Shown here in pieces: positions 1 to 9,206 of a stretch of 64,000 bases of DNA. Source of the stretch: Variovorax fucosicus (lineage in GTDB: Bacteria > Pseudomonadota > Gammaproteobacteria > Burkholderiales > Burkholderiaceae_C). The first letter of the stretch is position 1. Each line of letters opens with the position of its first letter. The stretch is taken from contig NZ_JASZYU010000003.1 in NCBI RefSeq assembly GCF_030316825.1, positions 186,001 to 250,000 on the forward strand, written 5' to 3'. The notes beneath the pieces were generated by a model. The model ran no database searches and was not told where the DNA came from. It was given only the letters and a program-made list of their open reading frames with translations. The translations under genes were made by a program, and so were the position numbers.

Positions 1-721
1 ATGTCAGGGCGATCAGGTTCCTGAAGTCGTGGCGCCCCAGTTTGTCGGCCGCTTCGAGGCCGCCGAGCGGCGGCTCGTCGCGGAAATAGATCTCGCTGTA
101 GCACTCGTCGGCCGCGATCACGAAGCCGTGCCGATCCGACAGCGCGAACAGCTTGCGCCACTCGTCCAGCGGCATCACCGCGCCGGTCGGGTTGCCGGGC
201 GAGCAGACGAACACGAGTTGGGTGCGGGCCCAGACCTCTTCCGGCACGCTGTCCCAATCTACCGCGAAGTTGCGCTCGGCCAGGCTGGGCGCGTAGTGCA
301 CTTCGGCGCCGGCCAGCAGCGCCGCGCCCTCGTAGATTTGATAGAACGGATTGGGCGAGACGACCACCGGGCCAGGCCTGGCGCTCGCGTCCACCACCGT
401 TTGGGCCAATGCAAACAGCGCCTCGCGCGAGCCATTGACCGGCAGCACCTGGGTCGCCGGATCCAGCGCCAGTCCATAGCGTCGCTGCAGCCACCCGGTG
501 AAGGCGGCGCGCAATGCGGGGGTGCCTGCCGTTGCGGGGTACATGGCCAGCGCACCAAGGCCTTCGGTGAGCGCATCCTTGATGAACTGCGGCGTGGGGT
601 GCTTGGGTTCGCCGATGCCAAGGCTGATGGGCGGGAACGCGGCGTCCGGTGTGACGCCTGCAAAAAGCTGCTTGAGCCGCTCGAACGGGTAGGGCTGCAG
701 TCTGGCGAGCAGGGGATTCAT
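1..721 (-). CDS. dapC: succinyldiaminopimelate transaminase, N-terminal part (cut by window start)
   Basis: PLP-dependent fold-type I aminotransferase that makes N-succinyl-LL-diaminopimelate in the lysine/peptidoglycan precursor pathway. The visible 240 codons start at ATG 721 with MNPLLARLQPYPFERL and carry the family's N-terminal 'ISLGIGEPKHPTP' segment, a substrate loop 'PNPFYQIYEGA' and the cofactor-binding 'CSPGNPTGAV' and 'ADECYSEIYF' motifs. The Schiff-base lysine lies beyond the window edge, so catalytic completeness cannot be judged. It lies downstream of the LysE exporter and argA on the same strand. The DapC rather than generic aspartate-aminotransferase call rests on overall resemblance of the N-terminal half. 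Confidence 0.85.
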   Translation of the reverse strand, partial: MNPLLARLQPYPFERLKQLFAGVTPDAAFPPISLGIGEPKHPTPQFIKDALTEGLGALAMYPATAGTPALRAAFTGWLQRRYGLALDPATQVLPVNGSREALFALAQTVVDASARPGPVVVSPNPFYQIYEGAALLAGAEVHYAPSLAERNFAVDWDSVPEEVWARTQLVFVCSPGNPTGAVMPLDEWRKLFALSDRHGFVIAADECYSEIYFRDEPPLGGLEAADKLGRHDFRNLIALT

Positions 722-772
722 GCCCGCGATTATCGGGGACGGCCCGCAGGGCCGAAGCGCTCGCGCGCCCGT

Positions 773-1408
773 TCAGGCGTTGCCGCGGCGATAGAAGGCC
801 AGCGATGCGGCCAGCGCCAGCAGCATGGCGCCGCAGGTGCGATCGAGCCAGCGCGTGGCCGATGCGGTGAGCAGGCGCATGGCGCGGGCGCCGACAAATG
901 CGTAGATGCACATCACGGCCACGTCCAGTGACGCGAACAACAACGCGATGGCGATGTACTGCGGCGTCTGCGCCACTGCCGGATCGATGAACTGCGGCAG
1001 CAGTGCCGAGCAGAACAGATAGCCCTTCGGGTTGGTCACCGCGACCAGGAAGGACTTGAAAAAGACCTGCCGGCCGGTACGTCGTCCACCGCCGCCCGGG
1101 CCCGCCACAGGCACATCGAAACCGCCGCGCGAGCGCAGCATCCGGATGCCGAGCCATGCAAGGTAGAGAGCACCCGCCCACTTGAGCATCGAGAACCAGA
1201 ACTCCGACGCCGCGAGCAATGCGCCCAGGCCGAGCGCCACCGCGCCGACCAGCACGAAATCAGACAGCGCCGCGCCCAGCATGCCCGGCAGCGCGCCGCG
1301 CACGCCGTGGCGCGAGCCGTTGCTCAGGGCCAGCAGCACGGTCGGCCCGGGCGTGGCGATGGCGGCCAGCGCGACGATCGAGAACAGGAGGGCGGTCGTG
1401 AACGTCAT
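773..1408 (-). CDS. LysE/RhtB family amino-acid exporter
   Basis: Inner-membrane exporter of the LysE/RhtB superfamily, 211 aa, the usual length. It shows the family hallmark 'ATPGPTVLLALSNG' near residue 20, about six hydrophobic segments and a 'NPKGYLFC' motif before transmembrane segment 4. An in-frame GTG two codons upstream (1414) is possible, but the ATG at 1408 is better spaced from an AAAGG Shine-Dalgarno sequence. It begins 22 bp after argA and precedes dapC on the same strand, so it may be co-transcribed with amino-acid biosynthesis genes. Substrate is unknown; the neighbourhood makes a basic or arginine-related amino acid plausible but this is inference. Confidence 0.85.
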   Translation of the reverse strand: MTFTTALLFSIVALAAIATPGPTVLLALSNGSRHGVRGALPGMLGAALSDFVLVGAVALGLGALLAASEFWFSMLKWAGALYLAWLGIRMLRSRGGFDVPVAGPGGGGRRTGRQVFFKSFLVAVTNPKGYLFCSALLPQFIDPAVAQTPQYIAIALLFASLDVAVMCIYAFVGARAMRLLTASATRWLDRTCGAMLLALAASLAFYRRGNA

Positions 1409-1430
1409 GGGCACCGGCCTTTCGTGCGGA

Positions 1431-2777
1431 TCAGAGTTTCTTGACGAGAACCTGGCTTTTGCGGTCCCAGTTGTACTTGCGCTTGCGCGCCTCGGGCAGC
1501 CATTCTGGATCCACCTGCACGAAGCCGCGCTTGATGAACCAGTGCATGGTGCGCGTTGTCAGCACGAAGATGCTCTCGAGGCCCATCCCCTTTGCGCGCT
1601 GCTCGACGCGCTTGAGGATGCGCTCGCCGTCGCCCTGCGACTGCACGTTGGGCGACACCGTCAGGGCCGCCATCTCGGCGGTGCGCGCCTCGGGGTAGGG
1701 ATAGAGCGCGGCACAGCCGAAGATCACGCCGTCGTGCTCGATGACCGTGTAGTGGCCGACGTCGCGCTCGATCTCGGTGCGGTCGCGCTTGACCAGCGTG
1801 CCGTCGCGCTCGAAAGGCTCGATCAGTTGCAGGATGCCGCCGATGTCGTCGGCCGTGGCTTCGCGCAGCGACTCGAGCTTTTCGTCGATCACCATGGTGC
1901 CGATGCCGTCGTGCACGTACACCTCGAGCAGCAGCGCGCCGTCGACCGCGAACGGCAGGATGTGGTTGCGTTCGACGCCGCCCTTGCAGGCCTTGACGCA
2001 GTGCTGCAGGTAAAAGGCGCTGTCGGTCGGGCGTTGCGCCGGTGCCAGCTTGGCCAGCAATTTCTCGGCGGCAGCCAGCGGCAGTTCGGTGTCGATCGGG
2101 TTGTCTTCGCTCACCGGCAGGCTGGTGTCGAGCGGAATGCCGGGGATCTCGGTCAGGAAGAGCAGCTTGTCGGCCTGGATCGAGATCGCGACGCTGGTGG
2201 CCACCTCTTCCATCGTGAGGTTGAAGGCCTCGCCGGTGGGGGAGAAGCCGAACGGCGAAATCAGCACCATCGCGCCGAAGTCGAGCGTGCGGCGGATGCC
2301 TGCGCTGTCGACCTTGCGCACCAGCCCCGAATGCTTGAAGTCGACCCCGTCGAGCACGCCCACTGGCCGTGCCGTGATGAAGTTGCCCGAGATGATGCGC
2401 ACCGTGGAGCCGGCCATCGGCGTGTTCGGCAGGCCCTGGCTGAACGCGGCCTCGATCTCGTAGCGCAGCTGGCCCGCGGCTTCCTGGGCCGAATCGAGCG
2501 CAACCTCGTCGGTGATGCGCATCCCGTGCGAATAGCGCGCCTCGTGGCCCTTGGCGCGCAACTGCTCGTTGACCTGCGGGCGAAAGCCATGCACCAGGAC
2601 GATCTTCACGCCCATCGACTGGATCAGCGCCAGATCCTGCGCGATGTTCTGCAACTTGCCGGCGGCGATCGCCTCGCCCGCCAGCCCGACCACGAAAGTC
2701 TTGCCCCGGTGCGTGTGGATGTAGGGCGCCACCGAGCGGAACCAGGGGACGAAGGTGAAATTGAAGACGGTGGACAT
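1431..2777 (-). CDS. argA: amino-acid N-acetyltransferase (N-acetylglutamate synthase)
   Basis: Catalyses acetyl-CoA + glutamate to N-acetylglutamate, the first step of arginine synthesis, in the cytoplasm. The 448-aa product has an N-terminal amino-acid-kinase-like domain (roughly residues 20-280, with 'KIVLVHGFRPQVNEQL') that usually binds the arginine feedback inhibitor, and a C-terminal GNAT domain (about 300-440, with 'ADDIGGILQLIEPFERDG' and 'SQGDGERIL' acetyl-CoA loop). ATG 2777 (MSTVFNFTF) is preferred over an in-frame ATG at 2813 because it fits the family N terminus. It is divergent from hrpA across 68 bp, and the LysE-type exporter follows after 22 bp. Confidence 0.93.
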   Translation of the reverse strand: MSTVFNFTFVPWFRSVAPYIHTHRGKTFVVGLAGEAIAAGKLQNIAQDLALIQSMGVKIVLVHGFRPQVNEQLRAKGHEARYSHGMRITDEVALDSAQEAAGQLRYEIEAAFSQGLPNTPMAGSTVRIISGNFITARPVGVLDGVDFKHSGLVRKVDSAGIRRTLDFGAMVLISPFGFSPTGEAFNLTMEEVATSVAISIQADKLLFLTEIPGIPLDTSLPVSEDNPIDTELPLAAAEKLLAKLAPAQRPTDSAFYLQHCVKACKGGVERNHILPFAVDGALLLEVYVHDGIGTMVIDEKLESLREATADDIGGILQLIEPFERDGTLVKRDRTEIERDVGHYTVIEHDGVIFGCAALYPYPEARTAEMAALTVSPNVQSQGDGERILKRVEQRAKGMGLESIFVLTTRTMHWFIKRGFVQVDPEWLPEARKRKYNWDRKSQVLVKKL

Positions 2778-2845
2778 TGGCAGGGGTGAGGAGGGCAGGG
2801 ATGTCGGGCGCAAGATAATCGACGATTTTCCCTGAACTGACGGCC

Positions 2846-5800
2846 TTGTCCTTGTCCCCCCTTCGAATCGAGTTCCCAGAAGCCCTGCCGGTGTCGGCCC
2901 GGCGCGACGAGATCGCCACCGCCATCGCGAACAACCAGGTGGTGATCGTGTGCGGCGAAACCGGCTCGGGCAAGACCACGCAGTTGCCGAAGATCGTGCT
3001 GCAGCTAGGGCGCGGCAAGCTCAATGCCGAACTCGGCAAGGGCAAGCTGATCGGCCACACCCAGCCGCGCCGCATCGCCGCGAGCTCGGTGGCCAAGCGC
3101 ATTGCCGAGGAGCTGAAGACGCCGCTCGGCGAGGTGGTCGGCTTCAAGGTGCGCTTCCAGGATCGCCTCGGCCGCGACGCCTCGGTCAAGCTCATGACCG
3201 ACGGCATCCTGCTGGCCGAGACGCAGACCGACCCGCTGCTCAAGGCCTACGACACCCTCATCATCGACGAGGCCCACGAGCGCTCGCTGAACATCGACTT
3301 CCTGCTGGGCTACCTGCGAGAGATCCTGCCGCGCCGGCCGGACCTGAAGGTGATCGTGACCTCGGCGACCATCGATGCCGACCGCTTTGCGACGCATTTC
3401 GCATCGAGGAGCGGTCCTGCGCCGATCATCTACGTGTCGGGCCGCACCTTCCCGGTGGAACAGCGCTGGCGGCCGTTCGAGGAATCGCGCGAATACGACC
3501 TCAACAATGCGATCGCCGACGGTGTCGACGAACTCTGGCGCGATCCGCACAACGCGGGCGACATCCTGGTGTTTCTGCCCGGCGAGCGGGAGATCCGCGA
3601 GGCGGCCGACCACCTGCGCAAGCACCTTGCGCACCAGCCGCTGTACCGCGGCGCCGAAGTGTTGCCGCTGTTCGCAAGGCTGTCGCCGGCCGAGCAGGAT
3701 CGCATCTTCGAAGGCCATACCGGTCGCCGCATCGTGCTGGCCACCAACGTGGCCGAAACCTCGCTCACCGTGCCCGGCACGCGCTATGTGATCGATGCCG
3801 GCACGGCACGGGTCAAGCGCTACAGCTTCCGCAGCAAGGTCGAGCAGTTGCTGGTCGAGCCGATCAGCCAGGCGGCGGCGAACCAGCGCGCCGGCCGCTG
3901 TGGCCGCGTGGCCAACGGCATCTGCATCCGGCTCTACGACGAAAAAGACTTTGCGGGGCGACCACGCTTTACCGACCCCGAGATCCTGCGCTCGTCGCTC
4001 GCCGGCGTGATCCTGCGCATGAAGTCGCTGCGCCTGGGCGACGTGTCGCGTTTTCCGTTCCTCGAGGCGCCGTCGCCGCGCGCCATTGCCGACGGCTACC
4101 AGTTGCTCAACGAATTGGGCGCGGTCGACGACGCGAACGAGCTCACGGCCATCGGCGGCGAACTCGCGCGGCTGCCGCTCGACCCGCGCGTGGGTCGCAT
4201 GATCCTGGAGGCGCGGTCGCGCAGCGCGCTCGAAGAGGTGCTGGTGATTGCGTCGGCACTCAGCGTGCAGGACGTGCGCGACCGCCCGATGGACGCGCAG
4301 CAACAGGCCGACCAGGCGCATGCCAGGTTCGACGACGAGAAGAGCGAGTTCAGCGGCTACCTGCAACTCTGGAAGTGGATCCATGCCGCGCGCGGCGGCC
4401 ATGGCGACACGCACAAGCTCACCAACCGGCAATATGAGCAGTTGCTGCGCCAGAACTTCGTCAACATCCGCCGCGTGCGCGAATGGCGCGACATCCATTC
4501 GCAACTGCTCACGGTCGTGACAGAGCACAAGTGGAAGATCAATACGCAGCCCGCGAACTACGAGCAGCTGCATCTGTCGATGCTGGCCGGCCTGCTCGGC
4601 AACATCGGCTGGAAACTGGAGGATGACGAAGCTTATCTCGGCGCGCGCGGCATCAAGTTCTACCGCCATCCGGGCGCGCACCTGAAGAAGAAGCCGGGCC
4701 GCTGGATCGTGGTGGCCGAGCTGGTCGAGACCACGCGCCTGTTCGGCCGCGGCATCGCCAACATCGAGCCGCAGTGGCTCGAGCAGGTGGCGGGCCATCT
4801 GCTCAAGAAGCAGCTGCTCGATCCGCACTGGGAGAAGAAGGGCGCGCAGGTCACGGCGCTGGAGCGCGCCACCTTGTATGGCCTGGTGGTCTACAGCGGG
4901 CGGCGTGTCGACTTCACCCGGGTCGACCCGGTCGCGGCGCGCGAGATCTTCATTCGCGAAGCGCTGGTGGGTGGGCAGTGGGACAGCAAGTACCCGTTCC
5001 TGGCCGCCAACCGCAAGCTGGTGAAGGAGGTGGAGGGCCTCGAGCACAAGTCGCGCCGGCAGGACGTGCTGGTCGACGACGAGCTGATCTATGCGTTCTA
5101 CGACGCGCAACTCCCGCCAGATGTGGCCAGCGGTGCATCGTTCGAGCATTGGTACAAGGAGCGTTCGCATACCGAGCCGCGCCTGCTGTTCCTGACGCGC
5201 GATGAGCTCATGCGGCACCAGGCCGCCGGCATCACGACCGATTCGTTCCCGCCGACCCTCCGCCTGGGTGGCGTCGATTGCGCGGCGACCTATCTGCACG
5301 AGCCTGGCGACGCGCGCGATGGCCTGACGGTGACAGTGCCGCTGTTCGTGCTGAACCAGGTCAGCGAGGAGCGCAGCGAGTGGTTGGTCACCGGCATGCT
5401 CAAGGACAAGTTGCAGGCGCTGCTCAAGAGCCTGCCGCAGCGGCCGCGCTCGCGTCTGGTGCCGTTGCCGGAGTCGGCCTCGAAGCTGGCCGAGGCGATG
5501 TCGACGCCCGAGGCTTTCGGCGCCGGATCGCTGACGGACGCGCTGCTCAAGCGCGTGCGCGACCTCACGAGCCTCGATGTGAAGCGTGCCGACTTCAAGC
5601 TCGACATGCTGCCGCCGCATCTGTTCATGAACCTGCGCGTGGTCGACGAGCATGGCCGCCAACTCGGGATGGGGCGCAACCTCGGTGCACTCAAGGCCGA
5701 ACTCGGGGCGCAGGCGCGCGGCGCGTTCCAGGCGCTGGCGGGGCTCAATGTCAAGAAGACCCCGGATCCGGAACAGAAAGCGGCCGCTGCGCCCGCAGGA

Positions 5801-6706
5801 CGCGCGCAGGCTGCTGTCAAGAACGCGGCGGCGGAGCCCTCGTTGCCGGCCGGGCAACGCTACGTGGCCTGGACCTTCGGCGAGCTGCCGGAGCTGATGG
5901 AAGTGCGGCGCGGCGCGCAGTCGCTGGTCGGCTTTCCCGCACTGGTGAACGACGGGCATCCCGATGGCGTGACCATCGAGGTGTTCGACGAGCCGGCCGT
6001 CGCGGCGGCCAAGCACCGCGCCGGGCTGCGTCGTCTGGTCGCGCTGCAGCTCAAGGATGCGCTCAAGTACCTCGAGAAGAACATCCCCGACCTGCAGAAG
6101 ATGGCCGTGGCCTTCATGCCGCTCGGCACGGTGGAAGAGCTGCGCGCGCAGATCATCGATGTGGCGCTGGACCGGGCGTTCCTGCAGGAGCCGTTGCCCA
6201 CCGACGAGTTCGCATTCAAGCGCCGCATCGAGGAAGGGCGCGGCCGGCTCACGCTGATCGCCAACGAGGTCGCGCGGCTGGCCAGCGTGATCCTCGTCGA
6301 CTACGCGGCCGCGGTGCGCAAGATCAAGGACACCAGGCTGCAGCCGGAATCGGTGCAGGACGCCTCGCAGCAATTGCAGCGGTTGGTCGGCAAGCGTTTT
6401 ATCGCCGAAACGCCCTGGCCGCAGCTGCAGCACTTCGCGCGCTATCTCAAGGCCATCGTGCTGCGGCTCGACAAGCTGCGCGCCGATGCCGCGCGCGATA
6501 CGGCCAAGCTGGCCGAACTGCGTCCGCAGGAGCAGCGCTACTGGCGCCTGGTGGCCGAACGCAAGGGCGCGGTCGACGACCGCATGCTGGAGTTCCGGTG
6601 GTTGCTGGAGGAACTGCGCGTGAGCTTCTTCGCGCAGGAACTGCGTACGCCGCAGCCGGTGAGCGTCAAGCGGCTCGACAAGGCCTGGGCGCAGCTCGAC
6701 GCATGA
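2846..6706 (+). CDS. hrpA: ATP-dependent RNA helicase HrpA
   Basis: DEAH-box RNA helicase of 1286 aa, matching the roughly 1300-aa HrpA family. Walker A GETGSGKT is at residues 37-44 and the DEAH box at 141-144, followed by 'VTSATIDADRF' (motif III), 'TNVAETSLTVPGTRYVIDAG' and 'QRAGRCGR' (motif VI). Helicase-associated and OB-fold regions follow and a long C-terminal DUF3418 region ends the protein. HrpA is known to act on mRNA and to rescue stalled or collided ribosomes. No ATG lies near the N terminus: TTG 2846 or TTG 2852 must start translation. Divergent from argA. Confidence 0.93.
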   Translation: MSLSPLRIEFPEALPVSARRDEIATAIANNQVVIVCGETGSGKTTQLPKIVLQLGRGKLNAELGKGKLIGHTQPRRIAASSVAKRIAEELKTPLGEVVGFKVRFQDRLGRDASVKLMTDGILLAETQTDPLLKAYDTLIIDEAHERSLNIDFLLGYLREILPRRPDLKVIVTSATIDADRFATHFASRSGPAPIIYVSGRTFPVEQRWRPFEESREYDLNNAIADGVDELWRDPHNAGDILVFLPGEREIREAADHLRKHLAHQPLYRGAEVLPLFARLSPAEQDRIFEGHTGRRIVLATNVAETSLTVPGTRYVIDAGTARVKRYSFRSKVEQLLVEPISQAAANQRAGRCGRVANGICIRLYDEKDFAGRPRFTDPEILRSSLAGVILRMKSLRLGDVSRFPFLEAPSPRAIADGYQLLNELGAVDDANELTAIGGELARLPLDPRVGRMILEARSRSALEEVLVIASALSVQDVRDRPMDAQQQADQAHARFDDEKSEFSGYLQLWKWIHAARGGHGDTHKLTNRQYEQLLRQNFVNIRRVREWRDIHSQLLTVVTEHKWKINTQPANYEQLHLSMLAGLLGNIGWKLEDDEAYLGARGIKFYRHPGAHLKKKPGRWIVVAELVETTRLFGRGIANIEPQWLEQVAGHLLKKQLLDPHWEKKGAQVTALERATLYGLVVYSGRRVDFTRVDPVAAREIFIREALVGGQWDSKYPFLAANRKLVKEVEGLEHKSRRQDVLVDDELIYAFYDAQLPPDVASGASFEHWYKERSHTEPRLLFLTRDELMRHQAAGITTDSFPPTLRLGGVDCAATYLHEPGDARDGLTVTVPLFVLNQVSEERSEWLVTGMLKDKLQALLKSLPQRPRSRLVPLPESASKLAEAMSTPEAFGAGSLTDALLKRVRDLTSLDVKRADFKLDMLPPHLFMNLRVVDEHGRQLGMGRNLGALKAELGAQARGAFQALAGLNVKKTPDPEQKAAAAPAGRAQAAVKNAAAEPSLPAGQRYVAWTFGELPELMEVRRGAQSLVGFPALVNDGHPDGVTIEVFDEPAVAAAKHRAGLRRLVALQLKDALKYLEKNIPDLQKMAVAFMPLGTVEELRAQIIDVALDRAFLQEPLPTDEFAFKRRIEEGRGRLTLIANEVARLASVILVDYAAAVRKIKDTRLQPESVQDASQQLQRLVGKRFIAETPWPQLQHFARYLKAIVLRLDKLRADAARDTAKLAELRPQEQRYWRLVAERKGAVDDRMLEFRWLLEELRVSFFAQELRTPQPVSVKRLDKAWAQLDA

Positions 6707-6707
6707 A

Positions 6708-6733
6708 AAAGCCCGCCGAAGCGGGCTTTCGAG
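6708..6733. terminator. hairpin terminator between hrpA and the DUF3309-like gene
   Basis: A 9-bp perfect stem (6708-6716 with 6721-6729) and CGAA loop starts at the hrpA stop codon. On the minus strand the second stem arm runs into five T residues, so it serves best as the terminator of the small minus-strand gene; on the plus strand the T tail is short. Confidence 0.7.
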
Positions 6734-6749
6734 GGGTTTCGGCCGGGCG

Positions 6750-6908
6750 CTATATGCGGCCCATCAGCAGCAGCACGATCACCACCAGCAGCACCAGGCC
6801 AAGGCCGCCGCTCGGGCCGTAGCCCCAACTGCGGCTGTAGCCCCAACTCGGCAGCGCGCCGATCAGCAACAGGACCACGACGATCAGCAGGATCAACGAA
6901 AGCGACAT
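6750..6908 (-). CDS. DUF3309-like small membrane protein
   Basis: A 52-aa protein starting MSLSLILLIVVVLLLIGAL and ending LLMGRI, with two hydrophobic segments separated by a short loop in which Ser-Trp-Gly-Tyr occurs twice (SWGYSRSWGYG). This composition is typical of the small DUF3309 family of proteobacteria, whose function is not known. An AGGAG Shine-Dalgarno sequence lies six bases before the ATG, supporting a real gene. It stands alone, converging on hrpA through a shared hairpin. Proteins of this kind are often linked to envelope stress, but nothing in the sequence proves that here. Confidence 0.75.
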   Translation of the reverse strand: MSLSLILLIVVVLLLIGALPSWGYSRSWGYGPSGGLGLVLLVVIVLLLMGRI

Positions 6909-7014
6909 GGACTTCTCCTAAAGGCATTGCAAAGGAGTCCATGGTCGGCTCCGGCAGGCCAATCGCCTAGGGAAAGCAGCCCCTTCGGTGGTCAGGAAGC
7001 ACCTACGACCGGTG

Positions 7015-8208
7015 TCAGAGCCGGGCGAGTCGTTCCAGTGCGGCGTTGAGCGTTTCGTCCTTCTTGGCAAAGCAGAAGCGCACCACGCGCTGGTCGAAAC
7101 CATCGCCATAGAAAGCCGAAAGCGGAATCGCCGCCACGCCGACCTCGCCGGTGAGCCACAGGCAAAACTCGGATTCCGACAGGCTGCTCACGGCCGAGAT
7201 GTCCACGCACTGGAAGTAGGTGCCTTCGCTCGGCAGCAGTTTCAGGCGCGTTTTCGCCAGGCCGGCTGCAAACAGGTCGCGTTTGTGCTGGTAGAAGGCC
7301 GGCAACTCGAGGTAGGGCGCCGGGTCCGCCATGAACTGCGCCAGCGCATGCTGCATCGGTGTGTTGACGGTGAACACGTTGAACTGGTGCACCTTGCGGA
7401 ACTCGGCGGTGAGCGGCGCCGGCGCGGCCACGTAGCCGACCTTCCAGCCGGTCACGTGGTAGGTCTTGCCGAAGCTGCTGACGATGAAGCTGCGTGCAGC
7501 CAGGCCCGGGTAGCGCGCGGCGCTTTCGTGGCGTTGCGGCGCGTAGACCATGTGCTCGTAGACCTCGTCGGCAATCACCAGCACCTCGGTGGGCGCCAGC
7601 AGGTCGTCGAGCCGGCGCATCTCCGCATCCGTCCATACGGTGGCGCTCGGGTTGTGCGGGGTGTTGACGATGATCGCGCGTGTTTTCGGCGTGAGCGCGG
7701 CAGCGATCTTGTCGAAGTCGGGCCGGAACGTACCCGGCGTGAGCGGCACGCGCACCACGGTGCCGCCGGCCAGCTCGATGTTGGGCACGTAGCTGTCGTA
7801 GCAAGGCTCCAGCACGATCACCTCGTCGCCCGGGCGCACCACGGCCAGGACGGCGGTGATGATGGCCTGGGTGGCGCCGGCGGTGATGGTGATCTCGTCG
7901 GCGGCGCTGTAGCGGTGACCGTAGAGCGCCTCGATCTTCGACACGATCGCGTTGCGCAGCGGCAGGATGCCGGGCATCGGCGGGTACTGGTTGTGGCCCG
8001 CGGCCATGGCGTCCGTGACGGCCTGCAGCAGCGCTGGATCGCAGCCGAAGTCCGGAAAGCCCTGGCCGAGATTGACCGCATTTTTCTCGGCGGCGAGCGC
8101 CGACATCACGGTGAAGATGGTGGTGCCGACGGCCGGCAGCTTGGTGGTCAATGCCGGCGTACGCGGCGCGGTGCCGGCAGCGGCAGAAGATGAAAGTACG
8201 GCGCTCAC
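7015..8208 (-). CDS. PLP-dependent aminotransferase (methionine/kynurenine aminotransferase type)
   Basis: Fold-type I aminotransferase, 397 aa, resembling the YbdL/kynurenine-aminotransferase group that transfers the amino group from methionine or aromatic amino acids. Visible motifs: 'NLGQGFPDF', 'HNQYPPMPG', 'NTPHNPSATVW', 'VIADEVYEHMVY' and the Schiff-base lysine in 'SSFGKTYHVTGWKVGY'. The start is the GTG at 8208, whose GTGA overlaps the stop of the upstream CysB-like regulator, implying translational coupling. A CysB-type regulator plus the CbiX-like chelatase upstream suggests a role in sulfur amino-acid metabolism. Exact substrate is inferred. Confidence 0.85.
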   Translation of the reverse strand: MSAVLSSSAAAGTAPRTPALTTKLPAVGTTIFTVMSALAAEKNAVNLGQGFPDFGCDPALLQAVTDAMAAGHNQYPPMPGILPLRNAIVSKIEALYGHRYSAADEITITAGATQAIITAVLAVVRPGDEVIVLEPCYDSYVPNIELAGGTVVRVPLTPGTFRPDFDKIAAALTPKTRAIIVNTPHNPSATVWTDAEMRRLDDLLAPTEVLVIADEVYEHMVYAPQRHESAARYPGLAARSFIVSSFGKTYHVTGWKVGYVAAPAPLTAEFRKVHQFNVFTVNTPMQHALAQFMADPAPYLELPAFYQHKRDLFAAGLAKTRLKLLPSEGTYFQCVDISAVSSLSESEFCLWLTGEVGVAAIPLSAFYGDGFDQRVVRFCFAKKDETLNAALERLARL

Positions 8209-9146
8209 AGCTGGTAGTCCTGGTTGTGGCCGGCAAGGGCCTTGGCGATGAGATTGCGGTCGAGCCGGTCGCTCAGCAACTCGGCGAACTTGAAGACGAA
8301 GTTGCGCAGGTAGGCGCTGCGCTTGAAGGCGACGCGTGCGATGTTGGTGCCGAAGAGATGGCCCATCGGGCGCACCACGAGGTCGGCGTTGGAGTCGTCG
8401 CGCACCGCCATCTCGGCCACGATGCCGACGCCGAGGCCGAGCCGCACATAGGTCTTGATCACGTCGGAGTCGATCGCTTCGAGCGCGATGCGCGGCGTGA
8501 GCTTCTTCTGCGCAAAGGCATGGTCGATGCGCGTGCGCCCGGTGAACGACGGGTGGTAGGTGATGATCGGCTCGTGCGCGATGTCTTCGAGCGAGACGCG
8601 CTCCTTGTCCGCCAGCGGATGGTCTTTCGGCAGCACCAGCACGTGCTGCCACTCGTAGCAGGGCAGCGTCACGAGTTCGGCGTAGCCATCGAGCGATTCG
8701 GTCGCGATGCCGATCTCGGCGATCTCGTCGATCACCATGCGCGCCACCTGGTCCGGCGACCCCTGGTGCAGGCTCACATTGACCTTGGGGTAGGCCTCGC
8801 GCAGCTTCGCCACCGGCACCGGCAGCACATAGCGCGCCTGCGTATGGGTGGTGGCGATCGAGAGCGTGCCGCTGTCTTGCGCGCTGAACTGCTCGCCGAT
8901 GCGCTTGAGGTTGCCGACCTCGCGCATGATCAGTTCGATGCTCGCAATCACGTGCTGGCCCGGCTCGGTCACGCGCTTCAGGCGCTTGCCGTGGCGCGCG
9001 AAGATCTCGACGCCGAGTTCTTCCTCGAGCTCGATGATGGCCTTGGAGACGCCGGGTTGCGAGGTGTGCAGCGCCTTGGCCGCCTCGGTCAGATTCAGGT
9101 TGCGGCGCACCGCTTCCTGCACAAATTTGAATTGGTGCAGATTCAT
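8205..9146 (-). CDS. CysB-like LysR-family transcriptional regulator
   Basis: A 313-aa LysR-type regulator. The N-terminal winged helix (residues 1-60) reads MNLHQFKFVQEAVRR then 'NLTEAAKALHTSQPGVSKAI', characteristic of the CysB/Cbl group that controls sulfate assimilation in response to O-acetylserine or N-acetylserine. The rest is the periplasmic-binding-like effector domain, with the 'TTHTQARYVLP' segment typical of CysB/Cbl. It follows cbiX by 60 bp and overlaps the aminotransferase start. Whether it is the functional CysB or a Cbl-type paralogue cannot be settled from one window. Confidence 0.88.
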   Translation of the reverse strand: MNLHQFKFVQEAVRRNLNLTEAAKALHTSQPGVSKAIIELEEELGVEIFARHGKRLKRVTEPGQHVIASIELIMREVGNLKRIGEQFSAQDSGTLSIATTHTQARYVLPVPVAKLREAYPKVNVSLHQGSPDQVARMVIDEIAEIGIATESLDGYAELVTLPCYEWQHVLVLPKDHPLADKERVSLEDIAHEPIITYHPSFTGRTRIDHAFAQKKLTPRIALEAIDSDVIKTYVRLGLGVGIVAEMAVRDDSNADLVVRPMGHLFGTNIARVAFKRSAYLRNFVFKFAELLSDRLDRNLIAKALAGHNQDYQL

Positions 9147-9206
9147 AACAAATTCCGTCCTTTTACGGGATTCATTATGCCTTCTGAATCTATCGATGTC
9201 GGCGGA

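Noticed and set aside
1182..2789. 535-codon plus-strand open frame opposite argA
   Set aside because: argA on the other strand has full domain structure; this frame encodes only Asp/His/Arg/Leu-rich sequence.
3005..6433. 1142-codon open frame on the minus strand opposite hrpA
   Set aside because: It is antisense to a clear DEAH helicase; the product is His/Arg/Leu-rich without domains, a common artefact of high-GC codon bias.
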